DNA from: Pyrinomonadaceae bacterium
GTDB taxonomy: Bacteria; Acidobacteriota; Blastocatellia; Pyrinomonadales; Pyrinomonadaceae
Direction: 5' to 3'
Assembly: GCA_019694345.1 (NCBI GenBank)
Contig: JAIBCA010000001.1
Location: 1-64,000 of the forward strand
DNA length: 64,000 nt
Shown: positions 27,665 through 36,276 of the stretch, one piece after another
Position numbering within the stretch: position 1 is the first letter of the stretch
Layout of the letters: each line of letters begins with the position of its first letter
Translations under genes and position numbers: made by a program
Notes under the pieces: generated by a model
Database searches by the model: none
Told to the model about the DNA's origin: nothing
Seen by the model: only the letters and a program-made list of their open reading frames with translations

Positions 27665-28356
27665 GCGAAAAGAACCAAGATGACACTTTCGATCCGCGGG
27701 CGCGAACGCGCGAAATTCAGGCCCAGTTTGCTGCTAGGGGCGATGCTCTCGGGTGGTTTGATGCTCTTTACAACGAGGCTGAGGGCGACCCTTCAAAGAT
27801 ACCCTGGGCCGACCTCGAGCCTAATCGGTATTTCCGCGATTGGGCCGGAGAAAATGGCCTGAAGGGCAATGGGCGAACCGCTTTGGTCGTCGGCTGCGGC
27901 CTGGGCGACGATGCGAATTATCTTGCCGATCTGGGTTTTCAGGTGACGGCGTTTGACCTCTCGCCGACGGCGATCGCCTGGGCAAAGAAGCTTTATCCGG
28001 ACAAGGATATCACCTTCGAGGTGGCCGACCTTTTCCAGCCGTTTCGCGGCTGGCTTGGGGCCTTTGACTTCGTTCTTGAGATCTATACGATCCAGCCTCT
28101 ACCGCTCGATTGGCGGCCGAGAGTGATCGACGCGATCTCGGCATTTGCGAACCGGACCGGCGAGATAGTTGTCGTGACACGCGGACGCGAGGACAATGTC
28201 GAACCCGACGAACTGCCGTGGCCAATGTCCCGAAAGGACCTCTCGCGATTTGAAACTAACGGCTTTGTCCAAATTGATTTTGTACAGATGCCTGGCGAAG
28301 ATGATGAACCGCCACGATTTGTTGTTGCGTATCGACGAAGACCTGTATCCGAATAG
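27661..28356 (+). CDS. thiopurine-methyltransferase-like class I SAM methyltransferase
   Basis: A 231-residue cytoplasmic methyltransferase with the SAM loop TALVVGCGLGDDANYLADLG and the acidic motif VTAFDLSPTAIAWAKKLYP. The pattern is that of the TPMT/TehB-like group. Bacterial members can methylate sulfur, selenium or tellurium compounds, but substrate cannot be read from sequence. Its start overlaps the end of the decayed rhodanese (ATGA), suggesting that an old rhodanese-methyltransferase operon stood here. The sulfur operon follows 180 bases on. Confidence 0.8.
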   Translation: MSEKNQDDTFDPRARTREIQAQFAARGDALGWFDALYNEAEGDPSKIPWADLEPNRYFRDWAGENGLKGNGRTALVVGCGLGDDANYLADLGFQVTAFDLSPTAIAWAKKLYPDKDITFEVADLFQPFRGWLGAFDFVLEIYTIQPLPLDWRPRVIDAISAFANRTGEIVVVTRGREDNVEPDELPWPMSRKDLSRFETNGFVQIDFVQMPGEDDEPPRFVVAYRRRPVSE

Positions 28357-28407
28357 GCCGAGTGCCGCGTCCTAACAGGTTCGGGGTCTTCCTCAGAATG
28401 CCGAACA

Positions 28408-28423
28408 AGGCACGTTATTTGCT
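28408..28423 (+). promoter_or_regulatory. sigma-54 promoter for the sulfur operon
   Basis: AGGCACG-TTAT-TTGCT matches the sigma-54 consensus TGGCACG-N4-TTGCW at every conserved base except the first. GG (28409-28410) and GC (28421-28422) are 10 bases apart. The start codon of the first operon gene is about 100 bases downstream, leaving room for a leader. Confidence 0.65.
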
Positions 28424-28535
28424 CTTATAGCATTGTGTTGTTGAAACGGTGCCTTTTGCTCGCCGAGTAGTGAAAAACTACGCGAGATCGCCGCGAAGTT
28501 GGTAAAATGTTCACACGTACAGGAGATTTCGATCT

Positions 28536-29912
28536 ATGCAATTCAAGCAGTTTTACCTTGGCTGTCTTTCACACGCTTCGTATTATCTAGGTTCCGCCGA
28601 TGAGGCTGTGGTCATCGACCCACAGCGTGACGTTCAGCATTATTTGGACGAAGCTGCCGCGAACGGGCAGCGGATCAAATACATAATCGAGACCCATTCA
28701 CATGCCGACTTTGTCAGCGGACATCTCGAACTCGCCGGCAAGACCGGTGCTGAGATCATTTACGGACAGCGTGCAAAGACAAGGTTCCCGACACATTTCG
28801 TCAGCGACGGTGATGAATTGATGGTTGGGGCCATCAAGTTACGGTTCCTTGAAACGCCGGGCCATACGCCAGAGGGGATCACGATAATCGCCCAAGATTC
28901 AGAGGATCCTGCAGCACCGCTGAAAATGTTCACCGGCGATACACTTTTCATCGGTGACGTCGGCCGGCCCGATCTGATAGGGTCCAAAGGCTTTACCGCG
29001 GAGCAGATGGGCGAGATGCTCTATTACTCGCTTCACAATAGCATTCTCGCCTATCCGGATGAAACAGAGGTTTACCCCGCTCACGGTGCTGGATCGTTGT
29101 GCGGAAAGTCTCTTTCGAAGGAGACCTGGTCAACGCTCGGTGAACAGCGTCAATTCAACTACGCTCTCCAGCCGATGAGCGTCGAAGAGTTTATCAAGAT
29201 CGTCGCTGCCGACCAGCCTGAAGTGCCGATGTATTTTCCGAAGAGCGCGGCCAAGAATCTTGAAGGCTCGATCTCGCTGGATGACATCGCCCCGCCCCGG
29301 CGATTATCGACAGAAGAAGCTTTGAACTTCGACGGCGTGGTCGTGGATGTTCGATCGAGTCTTGAATACGGAGCAGCTCACATACCGAATGCGGTGAATA
29401 TCTGGCTTTCAGGCCAGTTCGCATCGTGGGCTGGCACAATGATCCCGATCGGTACCGCGATCGCGATAGCCGCCGACACTTTGGAACAGGTTGAAGAGGC
29501 GGTCATGCGGCTTGCGCGCATCGGCCACGATACCGCCGAGGGCTATATCTTGATGAAAGACTTTACCGGTGAAACACGCTCAGTCGAGCAGGTTTCGGTC
29601 GGAAGGCTCAACGAGGTAGTTGACGGAGACATTCAGTTGATCGACGTGCGGCGCGTTGCCGAGTATAACGGCAGTCATGCTGTTCGGGCGGTCAATCTGC
29701 CACTCGACAAACTGCCGAATGATCTGAAAAAACTCGATCCTGAAAGAGATACATATGTCATTTGCCAGAGTGGCTACCGGTCCAGTTTGGCAACGAGTAT
29801 TCTGGAAAATGCCGGTTTTAAGAAGTTATTCAATGTTGAGGGCGGAACCGCGGCGTGGATCGCTAATGGGCTTTCGACAGAGTCGACAACTGCAGCTTGT
29901 TCCGCATCATAA
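28536..29912 (+). CDS. MBL-fold persulfide-dioxygenase-like protein with two rhodanese domains
   Basis: A 458-residue cytoplasmic protein. Residues 1-240 form a metallo-beta-lactamase fold like ETHE1 persulfide dioxygenase: ETHSHADFVSGHLEL (HxHxD), FLETPGHTPEGI, FTGDTLFIGDVGRPDL and YPAHGAGSLCG. Two rhodanese domains follow. The first (about 265-350) begins VVDVRSSLEYGAAHIPNAVN but has no cysteine in its active loop (TAIAIAADTLEQ), so it is inactive. The second (about 365-450) has the catalytic Cys in YVICQSGYRSS. It probably oxidises glutathione or other persulfides and passes sulfane sulfur. It heads the operon and lies behind a sigma-54 promoter. Confidence 0.88.
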   Translation: MQFKQFYLGCLSHASYYLGSADEAVVIDPQRDVQHYLDEAAANGQRIKYIIETHSHADFVSGHLELAGKTGAEIIYGQRAKTRFPTHFVSDGDELMVGAIKLRFLETPGHTPEGITIIAQDSEDPAAPLKMFTGDTLFIGDVGRPDLIGSKGFTAEQMGEMLYYSLHNSILAYPDETEVYPAHGAGSLCGKSLSKETWSTLGEQRQFNYALQPMSVEEFIKIVAADQPEVPMYFPKSAAKNLEGSISLDDIAPPRRLSTEEALNFDGVVVDVRSSLEYGAAHIPNAVNIWLSGQFASWAGTMIPIGTAIAIAADTLEQVEEAVMRLARIGHDTAEGYILMKDFTGETRSVEQVSVGRLNEVVDGDIQLIDVRRVAEYNGSHAVRAVNLPLDKLPNDLKKLDPERDTYVICQSGYRSSLATSILENAGFKKLFNVEGGTAAWIANGLSTESTTAACSAS

Positions 29913-29933
29913 CGAGTCGGAAAGAGGGGTTTT

Positions 29934-30815
29934 ATGAGATTGCTATTGATCGCAACTATTCTTATCGCCGGGTTTTGGACGGTCGGCTGTCAGCCAGCAG
30001 CGGTTCGGAATATCGATTCGCCGGTCGCAATCAAGGCGGGTATTAGCGAAATGTCCCCGTCTCAAGCATTGCCATTGGTCACGGCCGCATATTCTCAGTT
30101 TGTTGATGTTCGGACACCCGAGGAATATACGGCCGGACACGCCGACCGTACAAGAAACATTCCACTTGATGCGCTGGCGTCGAGTTTTGACAGTCTTGAG
30201 AAAAGCGAACCGGTCTACCTCATTTGTCGTACCGACAACCGCTCGAGACAAGCGGCGAAGATCCTTATTGATGCAGGTTTCAAGTCGGCCATTGTGGTCG
30301 TTGGTGGCACCGAGGCCTGGAAGGCCGCGGGACTTCCAATGGGCGGGCCACAGGCAGTTGTCGACGCGGGTAAATTGGGCGAGAAGACAAGGAATGCGCT
30401 AATTTCGGCGCTCAACGACGAGCGAAAGGCTTTCGCGACCTATGAAGCTGTCTTGGCAAAATTTCCCGATGCGCCCCCATTCTCGAATATCGTAAACGCC
30501 GAGCGGCGTCACGAGGCGTTTCTACTGCCACTTTTCGCAAAATATGGTGTTACTGCGCCGAGGAATGAGTACGCTCCCGCAAATATCGCGCCGCCGACTA
30601 CCATCTCGGAAGCTTGCAAAGCGGGCGTCGAGGCGGAAAAGGCAAATATTGCACTTTACGAAGGATTCCTTGGGTTTGTGAAAGAGCCCGACATTAAGGA
30701 GGTGTTTGTCCGACTGCAAACAGCATCCAGGGACAACCACTTGCCGGCATTCACTCGCTGTAGCGAGGGCGGCGGAGGCAAAGGGCAAGGGCCCGGCCCA
30801 CGGCGGCCAAATTAG
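29934..30815 (+). CDS. lipoprotein with rhodanese and DUF2202-like ferritin-fold domains
   Basis: A 293-residue exported lipoprotein: signal peptide with lipobox WTVGC (Cys19), rhodanese domain (about 45-135; FVDVRTPEEYTAGHADRTRN and catalytic YLICRTDNRSRQ), then a helical domain (about 145-270) with ISALNDERKAFATYEAVLA, VNAERRHEAFLLPLF and GVEAEKANIALYEGFL. The repeated Glu and the ExxH-like AERRHE resemble DUF2202 ferritin-like proteins that could bind a di-metal site. The C-terminus is Gly-rich. Follows the MBL gene by 21 bases and precedes the TGA-containing gene by 11. Confidence 0.8.
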   Translation: MRLLLIATILIAGFWTVGCQPAAVRNIDSPVAIKAGISEMSPSQALPLVTAAYSQFVDVRTPEEYTAGHADRTRNIPLDALASSFDSLEKSEPVYLICRTDNRSRQAAKILIDAGFKSAIVVVGGTEAWKAAGLPMGGPQAVVDAGKLGEKTRNALISALNDERKAFATYEAVLAKFPDAPPFSNIVNAERRHEAFLLPLFAKYGVTAPRNEYAPANIAPPTTISEACKAGVEAEKANIALYEGFLGFVKEPDIKEVFVRLQTASRDNHLPAFTRCSEGGGGKGQGPGPRRPN

Positions 30816-30826
30816 GGAGGGAATCG

Positions 30827-30994
30827 ATGAACGAATTGCTGACGTTGATCGCGCTTTTTGGAATATGGCTGCTGCTACAGTTGGTAATACTGCCAAGACT
30901 TGGCTACAGCACCTGAATGCGCGGAGCCTGTGACGCCGGTCGGCGCCGCACAGAAAATGATGCTGAGAAACAAGCAACCAGTGTCAAGGAGTAG
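30827..30994 (+). CDS. candidate small membrane selenoprotein (in-frame TGA)
   Basis: From an ATG with GGGAGG six bases upstream, 29 codons encode a membrane helix (ELLTLIALFGIWLLLQLVIL) and PRLGYST, then a TGA at 30914-30916, then 25 more codons in the same frame (MRGACDAGRR...) to a TAG at 30992-30994. If TGA is selenocysteine the product is 55 residues with the redox-like pattern U-M-R-G-A-C after one transmembrane segment. The whole frame fits exactly between the stop of the lipoprotein gene and the start of the DUF302 gene, whose AAGGAG overlaps its last codons. The SECIS-like hairpin just downstream supports recoding. Alternatives: a 29-residue protein ending at TGA, with a second peptide restarted at the adjacent ATG (30917), or a Cys/Trp-to-TGA mutation. 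Confidence 0.5.
30929..30952 (+). promoter_or_regulatory. bacterial SECIS-like stem-loop after the in-frame TGA
   Basis: Arms UGUG (30929-30932) and CACA (30949-30952) enclose an internal loop (A / CCG) and a second stem CGCC / GGCG (30934-30937, 30942-30945) with apical loop GGUC (30938-30941). The loop lies 22-25 bases after the TGA and has G at both of its first two positions, which is within published bacterial SECIS limits. E. coli fdhF also has GGUC in its loop. Not folded computationally. Confidence 0.45.
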
Positions 30995-30996
30995 AC

Positions 30997-31416
30997 ATGG
31001 AAAATTCGGCAACCCAACAAAAAGATCATGAATTAAAATATGGATTCTCCCGAATAGTTCCAAAGAAATTTGAAGATGCGGTGCAGAGCATACGCGAGGC
31101 TCTGGCCGGGGAAGGGTTTGGGGTCCTTTCCGAGATCAGGATGGACGAAAAGTTCAAGGAAAAGCTCGGCGTTGATTTTCGAAAATATGTGATCCTCGGC
31201 GCGTGTAACCCGCCTCTGGCCTATGAGGCGATCCAGGAGGAGATAAACATTGGCCTTCTGCTTCCGTGCAATGTGATCGTTTATGAAAAGGACGACGGGT
31301 CAGTGGTTTCTGTCATCGACGCTAGAACGATGCTCTCGGTAACTGGAAATTCGAGTCTTGTCGAAGCAGCCGATATGATCAATGCAAGATTACAGCGTGC
31401 GATCGCGTCGATCTAG
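30997..31416 (+). CDS. DUF302 family protein
   Basis: A 139-residue soluble protein of the DUF302 family: YGFSRIVPKKFEDAVQSIRE at the start, GFGVLSEIRMDEKFKEKLG, then VILGACNPPLAYEAIQEE and IGLLLPCNVIVYEKDDG, the two conserved Cys-containing motifs. Family members often lie in sulfur or rhodanese operons, but the activity is not established. It is the last gene of the sigma-54-driven operon; the Shine-Dalgarno AAGGAG (30986-30991) is five bases from the ATG. Confidence 0.87.
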   Translation: MENSATQQKDHELKYGFSRIVPKKFEDAVQSIREALAGEGFGVLSEIRMDEKFKEKLGVDFRKYVILGACNPPLAYEAIQEEINIGLLLPCNVIVYEKDDGSVVSVIDARTMLSVTGNSSLVEAADMINARLQRAIASI

Positions 31417-31437
31417 CCGCCGGCGACACATGTGAAT

Positions 31438-32808
31438 ATGTTACCTCCTAAAGTGAAGTGGTCATCTGCTTTGCTTACGATCATGGGGTTTGTCATCACC
31501 GTATATGGCCAAGCGGCCGGCCGGCTGCCGGTCGTGACTTTAAATTCAGTTGCAAACAGTTATTCGATAGCACTTGAGCCCTTTACGGTCGAGGGATTTG
31601 CCGGGCTCCAATCATTCGCTGCGGCACAGTACGAAGGCAAAATGTTGCTAATCGGCGGCCGCACGGATGGCTTGCATCGCAGACAACCCTTTGCCTCCTT
31701 TTCCTCGAACGGCAGCAACGATCAAATAATCGTCATCGACCCGAGATCGAAACAGCGTTGGACTGCGGCCCTGACAGAACTGCCGCCCGAGTTGAGTGAG
31801 CAATTACGTTCGACCAATATGCAGTTCATACAGCGCGGCCAAATGCTGTATCTGATCGGCGGTTACGGGTATAGCAGAACCGCCGGGAACCACGTTACGT
31901 TCGACAAGCTTACGGCAGTTCGGGTAGATTGCCTTATTTCCGCCGTGCAACTTGGCCGAACGTTGAACGGTTGTATTCGGCAGATATCAGATCCGATGTT
32001 TGCGGTGAGCGGCGGCCAGATCGGAAGGATCGGCGAAACCTACTATTTGGTTGGCGGTCATAGATTTGAAGGGCGGTATAACCCGATGGGCCCCGACCAC
32101 GGTCCCGGATTTACTCAGCTGTACACTGAACAGATCAGAAAATTTGTGATCATAGACGACGGCAAGCTGCTCCGTTTAGATAGGCCGTCGGCCGTTACTG
32201 ACAAGGTTGTTCTACACCGCCGCGATTTCAATATGCTGCCGCAGATCTTTGCGAACGGCGTGCCAGGATTTACCGCTTTTTCGGGCGTATTTCAGGTTGG
32301 GTCAGATCTCCCTTTCACGGACACGGTCGATATTTTCGTCGATTCGCATCGGGTCCATCCTGCGTTCAGGCAGTATTTGAGTCATTATCATTCTGCAAAA
32401 GTGGCAATGTATGATGCGTCAGGTCAACGAACCGAGAACATATTCTTCGGAGGGATCAGCCAATATGAGGAAATTGACGGCAGTTTCGTCAGGAATGACG
32501 ACGTGCCGTTCACCAAGGTCATTAGCAAGGTGACTCGCGAAAAGGATGGCCAGATGACCGAAACAAAGATCAGTGAAATGCCGGGATTTATCGGGGCCGG
32601 GGCCGAATTCCTGGTAAACCAGGCACTACCAGCATATGAAAATGACATCATAAAAACCAACGAATTAAATGGCGACCATATTCTGCTCGGACACGTTGTC
32701 GGGGGCATTGTCAGCACCCGAAAGAATATTTTTTTCATCAACAGCGGCCTTGAGAGTGCAGCAAGCCAAACCATATTCCGTGTCTGGCTGACCAGGGCGG
32801 CAAAATAG
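31438..32808 (+). CDS. exported Kelch-like beta-propeller protein, function unknown
   Basis: A 456-residue protein with a hydrophobic N-terminal signal segment (WSSALLTIMGFVITVYGQ). The body has Kelch-like repeats with diglycine: KMLLIGGRTDGLHRR, MLYLIGGYGYSRTAGN, TYYLVGGHRFEGRYN and NIFFGGISQYEEIDG. Such propellers are usually extracytoplasmic binding scaffolds; I know no closer family. The ATG at 31438 is preferred to a GTG two codons earlier, but neither has a good Shine-Dalgarno. It may be transcribed with the PLP enzyme 75 bases downstream. Confidence 0.65.
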   Translation: MLPPKVKWSSALLTIMGFVITVYGQAAGRLPVVTLNSVANSYSIALEPFTVEGFAGLQSFAAAQYEGKMLLIGGRTDGLHRRQPFASFSSNGSNDQIIVIDPRSKQRWTAALTELPPELSEQLRSTNMQFIQRGQMLYLIGGYGYSRTAGNHVTFDKLTAVRVDCLISAVQLGRTLNGCIRQISDPMFAVSGGQIGRIGETYYLVGGHRFEGRYNPMGPDHGPGFTQLYTEQIRKFVIIDDGKLLRLDRPSAVTDKVVLHRRDFNMLPQIFANGVPGFTAFSGVFQVGSDLPFTDTVDIFVDSHRVHPAFRQYLSHYHSAKVAMYDASGQRTENIFFGGISQYEEIDGSFVRNDDVPFTKVISKVTREKDGQMTETKISEMPGFIGAGAEFLVNQALPAYENDIIKTNELNGDHILLGHVVGGIVSTRKNIFFINSGLESAASQTIFRVWLTRAAK

Positions 32809-32884
32809 GATAGGCGAACCATTCGGATGCATTGGCGATTGTGCCGATCTGTTGATCACAAGACTTCGTAAAATGGACGTAATT

Positions 32885-34090
32885 ATGAACACAAAATTTG
32901 ACCCCAGCAACGCGATTCAGGATTTTCTGGTCTTTGGCGAGTTTGGTGACGTAAATCCGTCGATCACCGATTCTTCGACGTTCACATTTCTGTCGCCGGA
33001 GAGAATGGAGGAACTGTTTGAACACGAGATCGAAGGCTGCTTTCTGTACTCGCGGCATTGGAACCCGACAAACAAATTTCTCTCCGACGCACTTGCGAGA
33101 ATGGAGGGCAGTGAGGCGGCACAGGCCAAGGCATCGGGGATGGCGGCGATCAGCTCGGCGATTATCCAGATTTGCGGCAACGGCGACGAGATCATCTCGT
33201 CACGAACTGTTTACGGCGGCACATATGCCTTATTCAAGAACTTTCTTCCGCGGTTCGGTATCAAAGTACACTTTGTGGATGTTCAAAATATCGATGCGGT
33301 AAGCGAGCTGATCAATGAACGAACAAAAGTCGTCTATTGCGAATCGATAAGTAATCCGCTGCTTGATGTGTCGGACATCCCCGCATTGTCGGGTCTTTGC
33401 CGGTCTCGCGGCGTCAAATTGGTTGTTGACAACACCTTCAGCCCAATGATGCTGTCGCCGATCCGGCTCGGAGCGGATGTGGTCGTGCACAGTTTGACAA
33501 AGTACATAAACGGTACCAGTGATTGCGTGGCTGGGGCGGTGTGCGCCAGTAGTGACTTCATTCACCAACTTACCGATATCAATTCCGGCGCGTCGATGCT
33601 ATTTGGAGCGGTCTTGGACAGCACACGAGCCGCGAGTATTCTGAAAAACCTGCATTCGCTGCATTTGCGAATGCGGCAGCATAGCCAAAACGGTATGTTC
33701 ATCGCCGAAAATCTGCAGAAACTCGGACTGCGGGTCTATTATCCGGGGCTGCCCGACCATCCTCAGCATAAATTGCTTACTGAAATGATGAATGAGGGGT
33801 ATGGTTACGGCGGAATGTTGGCTGTTGATGTCGGCGATTCCGCAAGGGCGAACCAATTGATGACCAGAATGCAGGAAGAGAAAGTCGGCTATCTTGCCGT
33901 CAGTCTTGGATACTTCAAAACTCTTTTCAGTGCTCCGGGCCACAGCACGTCATCCGAGATACCGGAGGACGAACGCAAGGCGATGGGCCTGAGCGACGGT
34001 CTTGTTCGATTCTCGGTCGGCCTTGATAATGATATCGGATTGAGTTTTGAACGTATCAAATTGTGTCTGTCCGAAAGCGGCGTGATCTGA
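32885..34090 (+). CDS. PLP-dependent Cys/Met metabolism enzyme (methionine gamma-lyase-like)
   Basis: A 401-residue trans-sulfuration-family enzyme. PLP Lys is in VVHSLTKYINGTSDCVAGAV, the N-terminal Tyr-Arg pair in LYSRHWNPTNKFL, and the phosphate loop in AKASGMAAISSAI. The C-terminal PGHSTSSEIPEDERKAMGLS and LVRFSVGLD follow the family plan. It differs clearly from the enzyme at 5,177 and resembles the methionine gamma-lyase / O-acetylhomoserine sulfhydrylase branch. Exact reaction cannot be assigned. The ATG at 32885 gives a normal N-terminus; an upstream GTG frame adds 11 unlikely residues. Confidence 0.85.
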   Translation: MNTKFDPSNAIQDFLVFGEFGDVNPSITDSSTFTFLSPERMEELFEHEIEGCFLYSRHWNPTNKFLSDALARMEGSEAAQAKASGMAAISSAIIQICGNGDEIISSRTVYGGTYALFKNFLPRFGIKVHFVDVQNIDAVSELINERTKVVYCESISNPLLDVSDIPALSGLCRSRGVKLVVDNTFSPMMLSPIRLGADVVVHSLTKYINGTSDCVAGAVCASSDFIHQLTDINSGASMLFGAVLDSTRAASILKNLHSLHLRMRQHSQNGMFIAENLQKLGLRVYYPGLPDHPQHKLLTEMMNEGYGYGGMLAVDVGDSARANQLMTRMQEEKVGYLAVSLGYFKTLFSAPGHSTSSEIPEDERKAMGLSDGLVRFSVGLDNDIGLSFERIKLCLSESGVI

Positions 34091-34179
34091 CACGAGCGAG
34101 CGTCCGCTAAACCGCACCTTGTTAGTTTTTGTGTTTACCCGTGCCAGTGTAAACTTGTACTTTATTCAAACAGCAACAT

Positions 34180-35586
34180 ATGTCAGAGGCAATATCATCA
34201 AAAGCAGCTACCCGCGTTGAGACGGATTCGATGGGCGAGATCTCGGTCGAGTCGGATAAATATTGGGGGGCTCAAACCCAGCGTTCACTTCACCATTTCA
34301 ACATCGGATTCGATATCATGCCCCGCGAGGTCATACGGGCGTTGGGCATTCTTAAAAAAGCTGCGGCGATAGTTAATTGTGATCTGGGCAAACTCCCAGC
34401 CGAAAAGCGCGACCTGATTGTCCGGGCTGCCGATGAGGTCATCGAGGGTAAACTTGATGCACATTTTCCGCTCCGTGTCTGGCAGACCGGTTCGGGCACC
34501 CAGACAAATATGAATGCCAACGAGGTCATCTCGAACCGTGCTATCGAACTCGCCGGCGGTGAGATGGGCTCCAAATCGCCAATTCACCCGAATGACGACG
34601 TCAACAAATCGCAGTCGTCGAATGACACATTCCCTACGGCGATGTACATCGCTGCGGCTGAGCGTTTGACGGCACTGATCCCCGAGGTGCAGAAGGTAAG
34701 CGAAGCGATCAAGGCCAAGTCCCGCGAATTCGAGGGAGTCGTAAAGATCGGCCGCACCCATCTGCAGGATGCGACGCCGGTCACCGTGTCGCAGGAATTT
34801 AACGGTTGGGCAAGTCTCGTCGATCGTGATATCGAGCGTATTAAGCTGGTTCTGCCCGGTCTGCTGGATCTCGCTATCGGCGGGACGGCGGTCGGCACGG
34901 GCCTCAACGCGCATCCTGAATTTGCCGAGCGCGCAGCCGCAAAGATCGCGGAATTGACCGGTCTGCCGTTTAGATCGCACCCGGACAAATTTGCGGCCCT
35001 GTCGGCTCACGACGAGGTGGTTTTCGCGTCGGGTGCATTAAAGGCGCTTGCTGCGAGCCTTATGAAGATCGCAAACGACATTCGCTGGCTCGCATCGGGG
35101 CCGCGTTGCGGGATCGGTGAGATATCGTTGCCGGAAAACGAGCCAGGTTCATCGATAATGCCCGGCAAGGTCAACCCGACGCAATCCGAAGCAATGACGA
35201 TGGTGGCCGTACAGGTTATGGGTAATGATGCAGCGATCGGTTTTGCCGGCTCACAGGGTAATTTTGAGCTCAATGTTTTCAAGCCTGTGATGATCCACAA
35301 TTTTCTGCACTCGGTCCGTTTGATCCACGATGCCTGCCACGGCTTTGTCGATTACTGTATCACCGGAATCGAACTCAACCGGGAAAGAATCGATCATTAC
35401 CTTCGGGATTCGCTGATGCTTGTGACTGCGCTAAATCAGCACATCGGATACGATAATGCCGCGAAAATTGCCAAATACGCACATAAGAAAGGAATTTCGC
35501 TGAAAGAATCCGCCGTCGAACTCGAACTGCTTTCCTCGGAGAAATTTGATGAACTCGTCATCGCCGAAGATATGACACATCCGTAA
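34180..35586 (+). CDS. fumC: class II fumarate hydratase
   Basis: Interconverts fumarate and malate in the TCA cycle as a homotetramer without an Fe-S cluster. The 468-residue protein shows [56 protein letters not shown] with the catalytic His, and the superfamily signature [16 protein letters not shown] with the catalytic Ser. Full length. It is transcribed alone and ends before the T6SS locus, from which a strong hairpin separates it. Confidence 0.95.
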   Translation: MSEAISSKAATRVETDSMGEISVESDKYWGAQTQRSLHHFNIGFDIMPREVIRALGILKKAAAIVNCDLGKLPAEKRDLIVRAADEVIEGKLDAHFPLRVWQTGSGTQTNMNANEVISNRAIELAGGEMGSKSPIHPNDDVNKSQSSNDTFPTAMYIAAAERLTALIPEVQKVSEAIKAKSREFEGVVKIGRTHLQDATPVTVSQEFNGWASLVDRDIERIKLVLPGLLDLAIGGTAVGTGLNAHPEFAERAAAKIAELTGLPFRSHPDKFAALSAHDEVVFASGALKALAASLMKIANDIRWLASGPRCGIGEISLPENEPGSSIMPGKVNPTQSEAMTMVAVQVMGNDAAIGFAGSQGNFELNVFKPVMIHNFLHSVRLIHDACHGFVDYCITGIELNRERIDHYLRDSLMLVTALNQHIGYDNAAKIAKYAHKKGISLKESAVELELLSSEKFDELVIAEDMTHP

Positions 35587-35704
35587 TAAAGACAACTCGA
35601 GACGCGAAAATCAGAATTAATAAATGAGAACTGATTTTGCTCAGATCGTCGGTCAAATATATCAAACTCGAGGAATAGGAGTTGTTTAAGAGCGATCGGT
35701 AAAT

Positions 35705-35740
35705 GATCCCGGAATGCCCGTAAATGGCAAGTCCGGGATC
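35705..35740. terminator. bidirectional hairpin between fumC and the T6SS locus
   Basis: GATCCCGGA (35705-35713) pairs with TCCGGGATC (35732-35740), with an inner TGCC / GGCA stem. It lies between the convergent fumC and PAAR genes. T-runs are weak on both sides, so it may stop transcripts only partly. Confidence 0.6.
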
Positions 35741-35746
35741 GTTTGC

Positions 35747-36250
35747 TTATCCGCCGATGATCACGGTCGTCTCTCCTGACGTGATCGAATTCGGCGGACC
35801 GATCGCTTCAAGTATCGTGTCGCCCATTCGTCCGGCCGGCAGATTGTTTATCATCACTGTTGCGGAACCGGTGATATCGACGCCTGGGCCATGGGGTGGT
35901 GCCGGCGATGGCACTGCACACATATGGATATCCGCTCCGGCCGCTGCACTCGTAATGGCGCTCGACATCGACGACAATGCGGCGGTTTTTGCAGCCTGCT
36001 CGGCGGCAGCGGCGGCGGGGGCACCAGGCGTCCCTGCGGCGGCCGCCGTTGCGGCAACTGCCGTTTGAATGGCTGTGTCAGCTGCAGCCTTAGCCGACTG
36101 TAATGCGGCAACGGCAGCGAGCGGGATCCCGCGCCAAGCAGGTGCAAATCCGATCAGCACATTTGGGCTGCCCGGTCCGGGTGTAAGCGTCGGCGGCAGT
36201 CCGTGGGCCGTCGTGTCTCTCAATGCTCTTGCTGCTGGTCCTGTTGGCAT
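35747..36250 (-). CDS. T6SS PAAR-repeat spike-tip protein with Ala-rich insertion
   Basis: PAAR proteins cap the VgrG trimer and sharpen the T6SS spike. The 167-residue protein has a first PAAR half (MPTGPAARALRDTTAHGLPP, SPNVLIGFAPAWRGI) and a second (ADIHMCAVPSPAPPHGPGVD, GSATVMINNLPAGRMGDTIL, ETTVIIGG). About 70 residues of alanine-rich helix (AAVAALQSAKAAADTAIQTA through ALSSMSSAITSAAAG) separate them. No C-terminal toxin is attached. Last gene of the T6SS locus, 26 bases after the candidate immunity gene. Confidence 0.85.
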   Translation of the reverse strand: MPTGPAARALRDTTAHGLPPTLTPGPGSPNVLIGFAPAWRGIPLAAVAALQSAKAAADTAIQTAVAATAAAAGTPGAPAAAAAEQAAKTAALSSMSSAITSAAAGADIHMCAVPSPAPPHGPGVDITGSATVMINNLPAGRMGDTILEAIGPPNSITSGETTVIIGG

Positions 36251-36276
36251 ATATCGCTCAAATACAATTCAAGTTA

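Noticed and set aside
28442-28470. Second sigma-54-like match upstream of the sulfur operon (GGTGCC...TTTTGCT)
   Set aside because: The GG and GC are 8, not 10, bases apart, so it fails the spacing rule.
30522-30977. 151-codon minus-strand frame across the TGA-containing gene
   Set aside because: Antisense to both the lipoprotein and the small gene; opposite to operon direction and without coding character.
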